Below the pieces are notes generated by a model, which saw only the letters and a program-made list of their open reading frames with translations, made no database searches and had not been told where the DNA came from. Shown here piece by piece: positions 1 through 6,018 of a stretch of DNA of 11,362 bases. Every line of letters begins with the position of its first letter. Position 1 is the first letter of the stretch. Source of the DNA: Thermococcus sp. (GTDB lineage Archaea > Methanobacteriota_B > Thermococci > Thermococcales > Thermococcaceae); assembly GCA_027062125.1 (NCBI GenBank), contig JAMOTW010000027.1, positions 1-11,362 on the forward strand, given 5' to 3'. A program made the translations under genes and the position numbers.

Positions 1-1
1 C

Positions 2-625
2 CCGCTCGTCAAGACCTCCCCCTCCGGTGAGGTTCTCAGGGTCTACTACGACGTTCGGCCCCATAGCCGCTACATAGCCCGCGCTGGGGACGGCTTCGCC
101 ATCTTCCTCGTCCCGGACAGGCTCCTGAAACTCGGCCCGAACATGGAGTTCGCCGGCTGCGATGTCCACCACGTTGAGGAGGGAGGAGAGCTGACCCCTT
201 GGGTTCCCAACTTCGTGGAGCTGGGGAAGGATGATGTAAAGTTCGTGAAGGCGCCCTTCTACTCGGAGGGTGAGTTTGGGGAGGCTTTCGAGTTCGACGA
301 CCTCCCGGCCGGAGAGTGGTACAGGATCGGAAAGCCCAGCGTCTGGGTTCACGACCACCCGAGCGAGTATTTCCACGTTAAGGACGTCTGCAACCAGACT
401 GGCTCGTCCGAGGCTACCGGGACCTCGACAGGCTCTGCCACGTCCTCCAACCCACCAACTGCCACGTCCGAAAGCCCCGGCTTTACGAGCTCGGGATCAT
501 CCGGCGGTTCCAGCGGCGGGGAAACGGGCACGGACGATGGGTTTTCGGTCGACGTGACCTGCGGGCCCGGGATAATGGCCCTGCTCACGCTGCTGGTAGT
601 TGCAATAATCAGAAGGAGGCGATGA
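2..625 (+). CDS. CGP-CTERM surface protein, C-terminal part (5' end outside window)
   Basis: The reading frame is open from the first bases of the window to a TGA at 623-625, so this is the last 207 residues of a longer protein; the ATG at 143 is internal. The visible part is a globular acidic/aromatic region, then a Ser/Thr/Gly/Pro-rich linker (about residues 135-182), then a 21-residue tail starting CGPG, a hydrophobic stretch and four terminal arginines. That tail is the CGP-CTERM signal of Thermococcales surface proteins. In the family the Cys-Gly-Pro tripartite tail is thought to be processed for membrane or lipid anchoring, with the low-complexity linker as a probably glycosylated stalk. 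The N-terminal domain that would define function is outside the window or not recognised. It is followed directly by two more envelope genes, which suggests a surface-associated transcription unit. Confidence 0.85.
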   Translation, partial: PLVKTSPSGEVLRVYYDVRPHSRYIARAGDGFAIFLVPDRLLKLGPNMEFAGCDVHHVEEGGELTPWVPNFVELGKDDVKFVKAPFYSEGEFGEAFEFDDLPAGEWYRIGKPSVWVHDHPSEYFHVKDVCNQTGSSEATGTSTGSATSSNPPTATSESPGFTSSGSSGGSSGGETGTDDGFSVDVTCGPGIMALLTLLVVAIIRRRR

Positions 626-626
626 T

Positions 627-1010
627 GTGGGACTGCTCAAGAAGCTCATCATAGGCCTTTTCCTGCTCGTCGTCATCGGTGCCATAGCGGTCTACGGCAT
701 CCGGTACTACTACCTCAACGCCTACGACCGGGTTCTGGTGGAGGGAAAGACCGAGACCGTCAGCGGGGATGTGTTCTACCTCTCCCACGTCCTCGAGCCC
801 GGAAAGTACTACATCAACGCAAACAGTGAGGGAACAGTCGGGAAGATAACCATCCTCGACGAGAGCGGCAACGTCCTGACCGAGTCGGAAACGAATGAGT
901 TCATCTATGGCTCAACCCAGCCCTTCCAGGTGAGGGTGGACTACAAGGCTCCCGTCGGTGTTGATTCGTACGAGGTTAAAATCGAGATTTACAGACTCGT
1001 GGAAAAGTGA
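627..1010 (+). CDS. Small single-pass membrane protein with extracytoplasmic domain
   Basis: A 127-residue protein that I do not recognise. It starts with a short basic stretch (MGLLKK) followed by a strongly hydrophobic segment at about residues 7-27, so it is probably a signal anchor with a roughly 100-residue domain outside the membrane. That domain has alternating hydrophobic/polar stretches, glycines and turns, as expected of a beta-sandwich. The start is GTG at 627, one base after the upstream stop, with GGAGG at 615-619 giving a 7-base spacing; no better start lies nearby. The spacing suggests co-transcription, and perhaps translational coupling, with the CGP-CTERM gene. Function is unknown; a surface or secreted-protein accessory role is inference from context only. 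Confidence 0.8.
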   Translation: MGLLKKLIIGLFLLVVIGAIAVYGIRYYYLNAYDRVLVEGKTETVSGDVFYLSHVLEPGKYYINANSEGTVGKITILDESGNVLTESETNEFIYGSTQPFQVRVDYKAPVGVDSYEVKIEIYRLVEK

Positions 1011-1019
1011 GGTGGAAAA

Positions 1020-1730
1020 ATGAAAAAACTCGTCTTTGCCCTGTTTACGGTGGCCCTCTTGGCCATCGCGGCCGGCTGTGAAAACCCGGACACGAACGTG
1101 AAAACGGAGAAGACCCTCACGATAAACGATATAACGGTGCACTACTCCGGCGACGTGTCCCTCTCGCAGGCCAAAGCGGTCCTGAGCTTCGTGGGGGACA
1201 ACTTCCAGATAAACGGGAAAACGGACGTTTACGTCTCCAAGAGCGGGGATTCCTACACGGTCAAGGTGACAACCCCCTACGACAGTGCGAGCGACATTGA
1301 CGGGAGAACGGCTTTCTACGTGAAGGTAATGGCGTCGAAAATGTCGCAGGACGTTTTTAACGGGGCAAAACTTATGCTGAAACTCCTGAACAGCGATGAA
1401 AAGGAGGTCTTCTCGGCGGAGAGCAAGTACGCCTACATCGAGTCGAACGGCATAACCGTCTGGTACTCTGGCGTTAGTGTAGATGATGCCCGGAAGGTTC
1501 TCGACTACGCGGTTTCCTTCGCCGGAAGCGGTCCGTGGGACATCTTCATCGACGGGAGCAATCCCTACGAGATAAGCGCCATGAGCTCCTTCGAGAGCGC
1601 CGACGAGATTGGAGACGCCGAAAACGCCTACAGGGGGATGGCGTCGGAACTGTCTCAGGAACTCGGTGGAAACGTGGTCATCTACGTGCTGAACCCCGAG
1701 GGGGAGGAGATAGCGTCCTTCAGCGGCTGA
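1020..1730 (+). CDS. Lipoprotein with an internally duplicated domain
   Basis: A 236-residue protein of unknown function. The N-terminus is a lipoprotein signal: MKK, a hydrophobic core and a lipobox ending A-A-G-C with the lipidated cysteine at residue 20, so it should be anchored outside the cytoplasmic membrane. The mature part holds two tandem copies of one domain of about 100 residues (about 31-133 and 138-236). Both copies begin with a strand ending ITVxYSG, continue through a helix with an alternating Ala/Val/Leu pattern, contain a YDSASDID / FESADEIGD block, then an MASxxSQ helix, and close with a strand ending VFS / ASFS. The first copy is a little longer in the middle. ATG at 1020 lies 9 bases after the preceding stop, preceded by GAGGTGG, and the gene appears to close the three-gene envelope operon. 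Confidence 0.85.
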   Translation: MKKLVFALFTVALLAIAAGCENPDTNVKTEKTLTINDITVHYSGDVSLSQAKAVLSFVGDNFQINGKTDVYVSKSGDSYTVKVTTPYDSASDIDGRTAFYVKVMASKMSQDVFNGAKLMLKLLNSDEKEVFSAESKYAYIESNGITVWYSGVSVDDARKVLDYAVSFAGSGPWDIFIDGSNPYEISAMSSFESADEIGDAENAYRGMASELSQELGGNVVIYVLNPEGEEIASFSG

Positions 1731-1763
1731 AACCGGGGAGATCGAGAGGCTCCCTTAGGGTCC

Positions 1764-1871
1764 TTATCCTTCTATTTTCATTTCCATACTGCTGAATTCC
1801 CGGATTATGCGCTCCATTCTCTCCTCTTCCCTCTCCCTGCCGCGGTAGCCGAAGTAGACGTCTTCCCTGTA
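1764..1871 (-). pseudogene. Coding-like remnant, C-terminal fragment with no start
   Basis: On the minus strand, the stretch from about 1871 down to a TAA at 1764-1766 reads as 35 residues with good Thermococcus-like codons: YREDVYFGYRG, then a charged helix rich in Arg/Glu (RERE, EEERMER), then EFSSMEMKIEG. Upstream the frame stays open through promoter-like sequence but has no ATG, GTG or TTG. The only clear start is an internal ATG at 1817, preceded by GAGGAGAGA, which would give a 17-residue peptide. I read it as the tail of a decayed gene or, less likely, as a very small peptide gene. No family is recognised. Confidence 0.3.
1770..1784 (+). terminator. Possible T-rich terminator of the envelope operon
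   Basis: A pyrimidine/T-rich run (TTCTATTTTCATTTC) lies 40 bases after the last stop of the envelope operon. Archaeal intrinsic termination mainly needs T tracts on the non-template strand, so this could end the transcript. The tract is interrupted, and it also lies inside a minus-strand coding-like remnant, so the call is tentative. Confidence 0.3.
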
Positions 1872-1872
1872 G

Positions 1873-1904
1873 TTATATACGCCTGGTGGGCGGTGGGTAT
1901 ATAA
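1873..1904 (+). promoter_or_regulatory. Tandem TATA boxes upstream of the PH-like gene
   Basis: Two TATA elements sit 25 bases apart: TTATATA at 1873-1879 and TATATAA at 1898-1904. With the usual archaeal offset of about 25 bases, the first would start transcription near 1900-1905 and the second near 1925-1930. The second fits an mRNA for the gene at 1972 with a leader of about 45 bases. The first would begin just before a perfect C-box sequence at 1905, which is why a separate small RNA is considered. The first element read on the minus strand is also TATA-like. Confidence 0.55.
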
Positions 1905-1954
1905 GTGATGATGCCCTAGGTGATTTAGGAGGACGGTTCTTTCGCCCTTTCTGA
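1905..1954 (+). ncRNA. Candidate C/D box guide sRNA
   Basis: A perfect box C (GTGATGA, 1905-1911) and a perfect box D (CTGA, 1951-1954) are separated by 39 bases. That is the usual inner length of compact archaeal C/D sRNAs, which are abundant in Thermococcales and guide rRNA 2'-O-methylation. A TATA box at 1873-1879 would place a transcription start at about 1900-1905. Against the call: internal boxes are poor (a CTAG/GTGATTT pair at 1916-1926 is the best), no terminal stem flanks the boxes, and the element overlaps the second TATA box and the mRNA leader. No rRNA target was identified. Confidence 0.3.
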
Positions 1955-1971
1955 GTCTGGAGATGGTTCCT

Positions 1972-2421
1972 ATGGAGAATGTACTTTACGTCGTGCCCAA
2001 CGTGTCTTACAAGAAGGGTTTTCTGAGCTCGGCGGCGGCCAACCTCGTGATAACGAACGAGAGGGTCATAGCGGCCCACATCACGAAGGAAACGATAGCA
2101 AAGGGAAAGGAGGAGGCCAGCGGCATCACCGGCTACCTGGCTGGCGTCGCCTCCGGCTACAGCGAGAGGTACTACGAGATGGAGCCGAGCGAGATACTGG
2201 AGGAGTCGGAGGAGAACTTCGTTATCCCGATGGCTGACATCAGGGAGGTCAAGCTCAAAACCGGGGACTACGATGGCGGAAAGATGGACGAGCTGGAGAT
2301 AAAGGGGCGCAAAAACATCAAGTTCAAGGCCAACCCCGGGTCAATGAGCGTGAAGAAGATCAAGGAGGCCTTCAAAGCGGCCGGCATCAAGGTGAAGGGC
2401 GGCGGCTTCTTCAGCATCTGA
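1972..2421 (+). CDS. Small PH/GRAM-like domain protein
   Basis: A soluble 149-residue protein. Its N-terminal half has the pattern of bacterial/archaeal pleckstrin-homology (bPH/GRAM-like) domains: a strand, then NLVITNERVIAAH, which matches the common xLxLTNxRLI signature. A middle segment carries Gly/Tyr and acidic residues, then come short strands (VIPMADIREVKL, DELEIKG, NIKFKA) and a C-terminal helix, here Lys-rich (VKKIKEAFKAAGIKVKGG). Such domains often sit at membranes or mediate protein contacts; no catalytic motif is visible. An ATG at 1963 is also in frame, but GGAGATGG at 1959-1966 sits at proper distance from the ATG at 1972, which I prefer. It ends 59 bases before the phosphohexomutase, which has its own promoter. 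The fold is inference from pattern; the function is unknown. Confidence 0.75.
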   Translation: MENVLYVVPNVSYKKGFLSSAAANLVITNERVIAAHITKETIAKGKEEASGITGYLAGVASGYSERYYEMEPSEILEESEENFVIPMADIREVKLKTGDYDGGKMDELEIKGRKNIKFKANPGSMSVKKIKEAFKAAGIKVKGGGFFSI

Positions 2422-2426
2422 GCGGA

Positions 2427-2477
2427 AAAATTATATTCCCCGCGTCCAAATACTCCCCATAATTCTCACGGGTGGTG
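2427..2477 (+). promoter_or_regulatory. Phosphohexomutase promoter and start-deciding RBS
   Basis: A BRE/TATA-like sequence (GGAAAAATTATATT, about 2424-2437) lies about 50 bases before the start, predicting transcription near 2460. GGGTGGTG at 2470-2477 is the ribosome-binding site and points to ATG 2481. The in-frame GTG at 2472 falls inside this site and is unlikely to be the start. Confidence 0.55.
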
Positions 2478-2480
2478 CTC

Positions 2481-3830
2481 ATGGGGAAGTACTTTGGAAC
2501 CAGCGGCATCAGGGAGGTCGTCAACCAGAGGCTGACGCCGGAGCTGGCTTTGAAGGTCGGGAGGGCTCTGGGAACCTACCTCGGCGGCGGAACCGTCGTC
2601 GTCGGCATGGACACGAGGACGAGCGGCGAGATGCTCAAGAGCGCTTTCGTCAGCGGTTTACTATCAACCGGCGTTGACGTTGTCGACATAGGTCTGGCCC
2701 CGACTCCCCTGACCGGCTTCGCCATCAAGCTCTACGGTGCCGATGCGGGCGTAACGATCACCGCAAGCCACAATCCTCCCCAGTACAACGGCATAAAGGT
2801 CTGGCAGCCCAACGGCATGGCCTACACCCCCGATATGGAGGCCGAGCTCGAGGCCATAATCGATTCTGGGGACTTCAAAAAGGCCCCCTGGAACGAGATT
2901 GGGGCCGTTAGGAAGGCCGACCCATCTAAAGAATACATCGAGGAAGCCCTCAAGATGGTCCGCCTCGACGGTTCCTACAGCATCGTCCTCGACACCGGAA
3001 ACGGGGCCGGCTCAATCCTGAGCCCCTACCTCCAGCGCGAACTCGGCAACCGCGTGATAAGTCTCAACTCCCACCCGAGTGGGTTCTTCGTCCGCGAACT
3101 TGAGCCGAACGCGGAGAGCCTTTCGGTGCTGGCAAAGACCGTGAAGGCCATGAATGCCGACGTCGGCATAGCGCACGACGGCGACGCCGATAGAATTGGT
3201 GTGGTTGACGATGAGGGTAATTTTGTCGAGTACGAGGTCATGCTCTCGCTCATAGCCGGCTACATGCTCAGGAAGTTCGGGAAGGGGAAGATAGTCACGA
3301 CGGTAGATGCCGGCTTTGCTTTAGATGACTACGTCAAACCCCTCGGTGGCGAGGTTATAAGGACGCGCGTTGGAGACGTTGCCGTCGCTGATGAGTTGGC
3401 CAAACACGGCGGCGTCTTCGGCGGCGAGCCGAGCGGGACGTGGATAATGCCCGAGTGGAACCTCACCCCAGATGGCATCTTCGCTGGAGCGCTCGTCATT
3501 GAGATGATTGACAAACTCGGTCCGTTGAGCGAGCTAGCAAAGGAAGTTCCGCGCTACGTCACCCTTCGCGCCAAAATCCCCTGCCCCAACGAGAAGAAGG
3601 GGAAGGCGATGGAGATCATAGCGAGGGAAGCACTCCGGAGCTTCGACTACGAGAGGCTCATAGACATAGACGGCGTCAGAATCGAGAACTCCGACTGGTG
3701 GATCCTCTTCCGTCCGAGCGGAACCGAGCCGATAATGCGCATAACCCTGGAGGCCCACACCGAGGAGAGGGCTAAGGAGCTCATGGAGAAGGCGGAGAAG
3801 CTTGTCATGAAAGCCGTGGAGCGGGCGTGA
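2481..3830 (+). CDS. glmM: Phosphohexomutase (phosphoglucosamine/phosphomanno-mutase family)
   Basis: A full-length 449-residue alpha-D-phosphohexomutase. It interconverts hexose 6- and 1-phosphates through a phosphoserine enzyme: glucosamine, mannose or glucose phosphate, feeding UDP- or GDP-sugar pools for glycans and cell-envelope polymers. All four active-site loops are intact: the catalytic serine loop TASHNPP (Ser 96), the metal loop DGDADRIG (233-240), the sugar-specificity loop GGEPSG (314-319) and the phosphate-binding RPSGTEP (411-417). Length and the N-terminal YFGTSGIR motif fit archaeal members annotated as GlmM or as bifunctional phosphoglucomutase/phosphomannomutase. Thermococcales carry several paralogues, so the preferred sugar cannot be read from the sequence and the symbol is tentative. 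It stands alone with its own promoter and is followed by a T tract. Confidence 0.9.
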   Translation: MGKYFGTSGIREVVNQRLTPELALKVGRALGTYLGGGTVVVGMDTRTSGEMLKSAFVSGLLSTGVDVVDIGLAPTPLTGFAIKLYGADAGVTITASHNPPQYNGIKVWQPNGMAYTPDMEAELEAIIDSGDFKKAPWNEIGAVRKADPSKEYIEEALKMVRLDGSYSIVLDTGNGAGSILSPYLQRELGNRVISLNSHPSGFFVRELEPNAESLSVLAKTVKAMNADVGIAHDGDADRIGVVDDEGNFVEYEVMLSLIAGYMLRKFGKGKIVTTVDAGFALDDYVKPLGGEVIRTRVGDVAVADELAKHGGVFGGEPSGTWIMPEWNLTPDGIFAGALVIEMIDKLGPLSELAKEVPRYVTLRAKIPCPNEKKGKAMEIIAREALRSFDYERLIDIDGVRIENSDWWILFRPSGTEPIMRITLEAHTEERAKELMEKAEKLVMKAVERA

Positions 3831-3838
3831 GACGAGGG

Positions 3839-3849
3839 TCTATATTTTT
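3839..3849 (+). terminator. T-tract terminator after the phosphohexomutase gene
   Basis: TCTATATTTTTA lies 9-19 bases after the TGA of the phosphohexomutase gene, a typical position and composition for archaeal T-tract termination. The next gene is convergent. The remaining bases to 3932 hold no gene; a lone TATA-like GATATAAAG at 3903-3911 has no reading frame behind it. Confidence 0.45.
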
Positions 3850-3932
3850 ATGCCATTCTCTCGGCTTTCTTCGCCTCTCTTGTTTCTATCTTTGGAAAAT
3901 TCGATATAAAGTGCTTTGATTCAACCTTACTG

Positions 3933-4532
3933 TCACGGCTGAGATGTGTATCCTGAGTCCTCTGACAGGGCTTCCCTCAGCCTTTCAAGGCTCTCTTTGA
4001 GGTTATCCTTGTCAAATTCGGTATAAACGGCCTCCGGAAACCTCGCCATGAGTATCTCGAAGAGTATCCCTGGCATCACCACGAGCTTAAAGCCCTGCTC
4101 TTTCACGAGTTCCTTTGAGTGCTTGAGCCGCTCCTCCTTGCTCAGGTAGAAGAACTCCTGCATGGCCGAGTAGGGATAGCTCTCCGGGTCGCTTGAGCTC
4201 GTATGGAAGACCCCGCAGGTCGGGGAGCCTTTGACCCCAACGAAGACGACCCTCTCGGGCCTTTCCTCTGTCAGAACCCTTCCGATGAAGTCCGCTATCA
4301 CCTTCGCCCTCTCGCGCATGCCCAGCCTCTCGTAAACTTCCCTGCTCGCCGGAGCGCGGGGCCAGCCGATTAGGGCGTATTCGGGGCACGGATATGCTAA
4401 AACCTGCCACTCCTCGTCGAGCTCTCCAATCAGCTCGCGGAGCCTCTTGGCCGTTTCATACTCCTTCTCCTTCGGCCCGCGGTAGACGTAGAACGGGCTC
4501 AGCAGGCAGGGGGCGATGATGAGGAGCTTCAC
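3933..4532 (-). CDS. DUF523/TudS-like putative desulfidase
   Basis: A 199-residue protein related to the DUF523/TudS family, whose characterised members are [4Fe-4S] thiouracil desulfidases. Three cysteines sit in the expected motifs: APCLL near the N-terminus (Cys 9), YPCPE (Cys 49, followed by the family-like GWPRAP) and KGSPTCG (Cys 106). In the family these three ligate a cluster whose fourth iron is free to take sulfur from the substrate. The rest is alpha/beta with an acidic C-terminus. The resemblance is closest to the TudS-related branch rather than to classical DUF523, so the substrate (thio-base, thio-tRNA or another thiolated compound) is unknown. Its ATG overlaps the TGA of the P-loop gene in an ATGA-type 4-base overlap, so the two are translationally coupled. 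Confidence 0.7.
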   Translation of the reverse strand: MKLLIIAPCLLSPFYVYRGPKEKEYETAKRLRELIGELDEEWQVLAYPCPEYALIGWPRAPASREVYERLGMRERAKVIADFIGRVLTEERPERVVFVGVKGSPTCGVFHTSSSDPESYPYSAMQEFFYLSKEERLKHSKELVKEQGFKLVVMPGILFEILMARFPEAVYTEFDKDNLKESLERLREALSEDSGYTSQP

Positions 4533-5101
4533 CCTACCACCTCTTCAATTATCCTCTCGACTTTCTCCCTCAGCTCATCCAGAGTCCCCTCGTTGACTAT
4601 CACGTAATCTGCCAGCCCCTTCAGCTCGCTCGTGTGATATAACTGCTCCTCGGCGTCGTCCATCGCCCTGAAGTCCTCGAAGCTTTTAATGGTCTTGTCC
4701 TTGCTTGCCTTCCTCTCCACGAGGCGCTTGAACCTTATTTCTGGCCTTGCCTCGACGTAGATGACCTTCCCTCCGAGCCTCTTCACGGCCTTTATCTCAC
4801 CCTCGGAGCGAACTCCGTCTATGACGACCTTTTCGCAGTGCCTCTTCTTGTCCACGGCGAGGCGGATGAGTATGTCGTCGCCGTACTTGTCCTTGAGGTA
4901 CTTTCCAAACTCTATCAGCCTGTCGCGCGTCGGTTCGGCCTTCTCCGGAAGCTCTGGGACCCACGAGTAGTCCGAGACGTTGTGTGTCAGCAGGTCGATC
5001 AGCGGATCGCTGCAGGAAACCCTGCAGAAGCCTTTCTCCTCGAAGAACCTTGCAACCGTCGTCTTTCCGGCGGCTATCTTTCCAACGACACCGACTATCA
5101 T
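4529..5101 (-). CDS. P-loop nucleotide kinase-like protein (UPF0200-type AAA family)
   Basis: A cytosolic P-loop NTPase of 190 residues. The Walker A motif is GKIAAGKTT (residues 7-15); VVIDGVRSEGE (about 95-105) fits the Walker B/DGxR signature of the archaeal UPF0200 group, which resembles dephospho-CoA and deoxynucleotide kinases. An arginine-rich lid segment (RFKRLVERKASKDK) and a C-terminal helix follow. The likely reaction is phosphoryl transfer from ATP/GTP to a small nucleotide-like substrate, which is not identified. I chose ATG 5101 over GTG 5110 because it begins next to the P-loop strand and gives an ATGA 4-base overlap with the upstream gene, the same junction as at the downstream gene. 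It is the middle gene of a three-gene minus-strand operon. Confidence 0.75.
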   Translation of the reverse strand: MIVGVVGKIAAGKTTVARFFEEKGFCRVSCSDPLIDLLTHNVSDYSWVPELPEKAEPTRDRLIEFGKYLKDKYGDDILIRLAVDKKRHCEKVVIDGVRSEGEIKAVKRLGGKVIYVEARPEIRFKRLVERKASKDKTIKSFEDFRAMDDAEEQLYHTSELKGLADYVIVNEGTLDELREKVERIIEEVVG

Positions 5102-5898
5102 CTTCTCCACATCCTCCAGATTAGATTCGCCCCGTCGGTCGATTCCATCAGCCCCTCGTATGTCAGGTTAACGACGAAGTCAATTAAGGCCTTTTTGTCG
5201 TAGACCACGGGCTTTTCAAAGCCGAATAGGTACTTGATTTCAAAGAACCCTATGTGAAGAAGCCAGAATGGGTTCATGAGTGCCGTTCCATTCTTCCACT
5301 TCAGGCCGAACGGAAAGTCCGCGAGAACGAGCTTCGCTCCTCTCTCCCCGGCGAGCTTTACAATCTTTTCCTCATCGGGGAAGAGGACCTCCCGGGGTTC
5401 CCCATCCAGCGGCTCGTATTTTATCCTCGGAAAGGCGTAGCGTATCCCCACTGCCTCGTAGGGTAGTTTCAGCCTTTCCGCGAAGCCGATGAGGGCTTTG
5501 GCGTTAAAACTTAAGAAGATGAGCGTTTTGACGTCCCCTCTGACGTCCGGCCACTTTCTTGGAGGAAACCTCTTCTCCGCCTCGATTATCGGGAGGAGGA
5601 ACTTGAGCTCCGTTCCCTCAACGAGTTTTTCGGCCTCCTCGAGCTTCCTCTGCTTTATCTCCAGGTCGAGGTTGGAGTAGACCGTGACCTGTTTGACCCC
5701 CAGCCTCTCGCGGAGCTTCCCGATTACGAAGCTGTTCCCTATGACGACGCTCTTGTCGGTTCTGTCGTGGGTGATTATGAAGAGCTTGTCACCCTCGGGG
5801 TCGTAGCGAACCTCGTCTATCCTGAACGGGCTCTCCGGAAAACCGTTCTCGCGCCTTATCTCCCCCACCAGCTCCGATATCTCCCCAACCGTGAACAT
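5098..5898 (-). CDS. Conserved-looking protein of unknown function
   Basis: A 266-residue soluble protein that I cannot assign. There is no signal peptide or membrane segment. The N-terminal 70 residues alternate short strands (KLFIITHD, KSVVIGN, QVTVYSN) with helices. A central charged segment carries PIIEAEKRFPPRKW. The C-terminal half looks alpha/beta, with AKLVLADFPFGLKW and an aromatic-rich stretch around NPFWLLHIGFFEIKYLFGF, and it ends in Trp/Arg. None of this matches a catalytic motif I know. It leads an operon in which it overlaps the P-loop gene by 4 bases (ATGA). The start at ATG 5898 has GAGGG at 5906-5910 and a TATA element 30 bases upstream. Co-transcription with a nucleotide kinase and a desulfidase suggests a role in modified-nucleotide or sulfur chemistry, but that is inference. 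Confidence 0.75.
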   Translation of the reverse strand: MFTVGEISELVGEIRRENGFPESPFRIDEVRYDPEGDKLFIITHDRTDKSVVIGNSFVIGKLRERLGVKQVTVYSNLDLEIKQRKLEEAEKLVEGTELKFLLPIIEAEKRFPPRKWPDVRGDVKTLIFLSFNAKALIGFAERLKLPYEAVGIRYAFPRIKYEPLDGEPREVLFPDEEKIVKLAGERGAKLVLADFPFGLKWKNGTALMNPFWLLHIGFFEIKYLFGFEKPVVYDKKALIDFVVNLTYEGLMESTDGANLIWRMWRR

Positions 5899-5927
5899 GG
5901 CTCTTCCCTCTTACCTCAAGGGGCGGG

Positions 5928-5935
5928 CTTTTAAG
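5928..5935 (-). promoter_or_regulatory. TATA box of the unknown/kinase/desulfidase operon
   Basis: CTTAAAAG on the minus strand lies about 30 bases before ATG 5898, predicting transcription near 5905 and a very short leader containing GAGGG. It is divergent from the S-component promoter; the inverted-repeat operator begins 16 bases upstream of this box. Confidence 0.5.
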
Positions 5936-5950
5936 GTTCTCGGCGGGAAA

Positions 5951-5994
5951 TTTGTTCCAAAATACGAACAAAAATTTATAAAATGTGGAACAAA
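5951..5994 (+). promoter_or_regulatory. Operator with three half-sites around the S-component TATA box
   Basis: TTTGTTC (5951-5957) and GAACAAA (5966-5972) form a perfect 7-base inverted repeat with an 8-base spacer. A third half-site, GGAACAAA (5987-5994), is the exact reverse complement of TTTGTTCC (5951-5958). The TATA box TTTATAAA (5975-5982) lies between the second and third half-sites, and transcription should start about 6003. A dimeric factor bound here would block TBP/TFB or RNA polymerase, which suggests repression of the downstream transporter gene, probably by the vitamin or its derivative. The factor is not identified. Confidence 0.65.
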
Positions 5995-6018
5995 CTCCCT
6001 CCGGTGATTGTGGTGAGG

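Noticed and set aside
143..625. A complete gene starting at ATG 143
   Set aside because: The same frame is open back to the window edge with sensible residues and no ribosome-binding site before 143, so the ATG is internal to a truncated gene.
3903..3911. A plus-strand TATA box between the phosphohexomutase and desulfidase genes
   Set aside because: GATATAAAG is a fair match but no reading frame or structured RNA follows within reach, so it is probably chance in AT-rich spacer, although an antisense transcript cannot be excluded.
4838..5203. A 121-residue plus-strand open frame opposite the P-loop gene
   Set aside because: Its opposite strand encodes a Walker A protein with good motifs; no start signals and no recognisable family.
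5951..5972. A SurR site at the S-component promoter
   Set aside because: The SurR consensus GTTn3AAC is not present; the arms here are GTTC and GAAC with an 8-base spacer.
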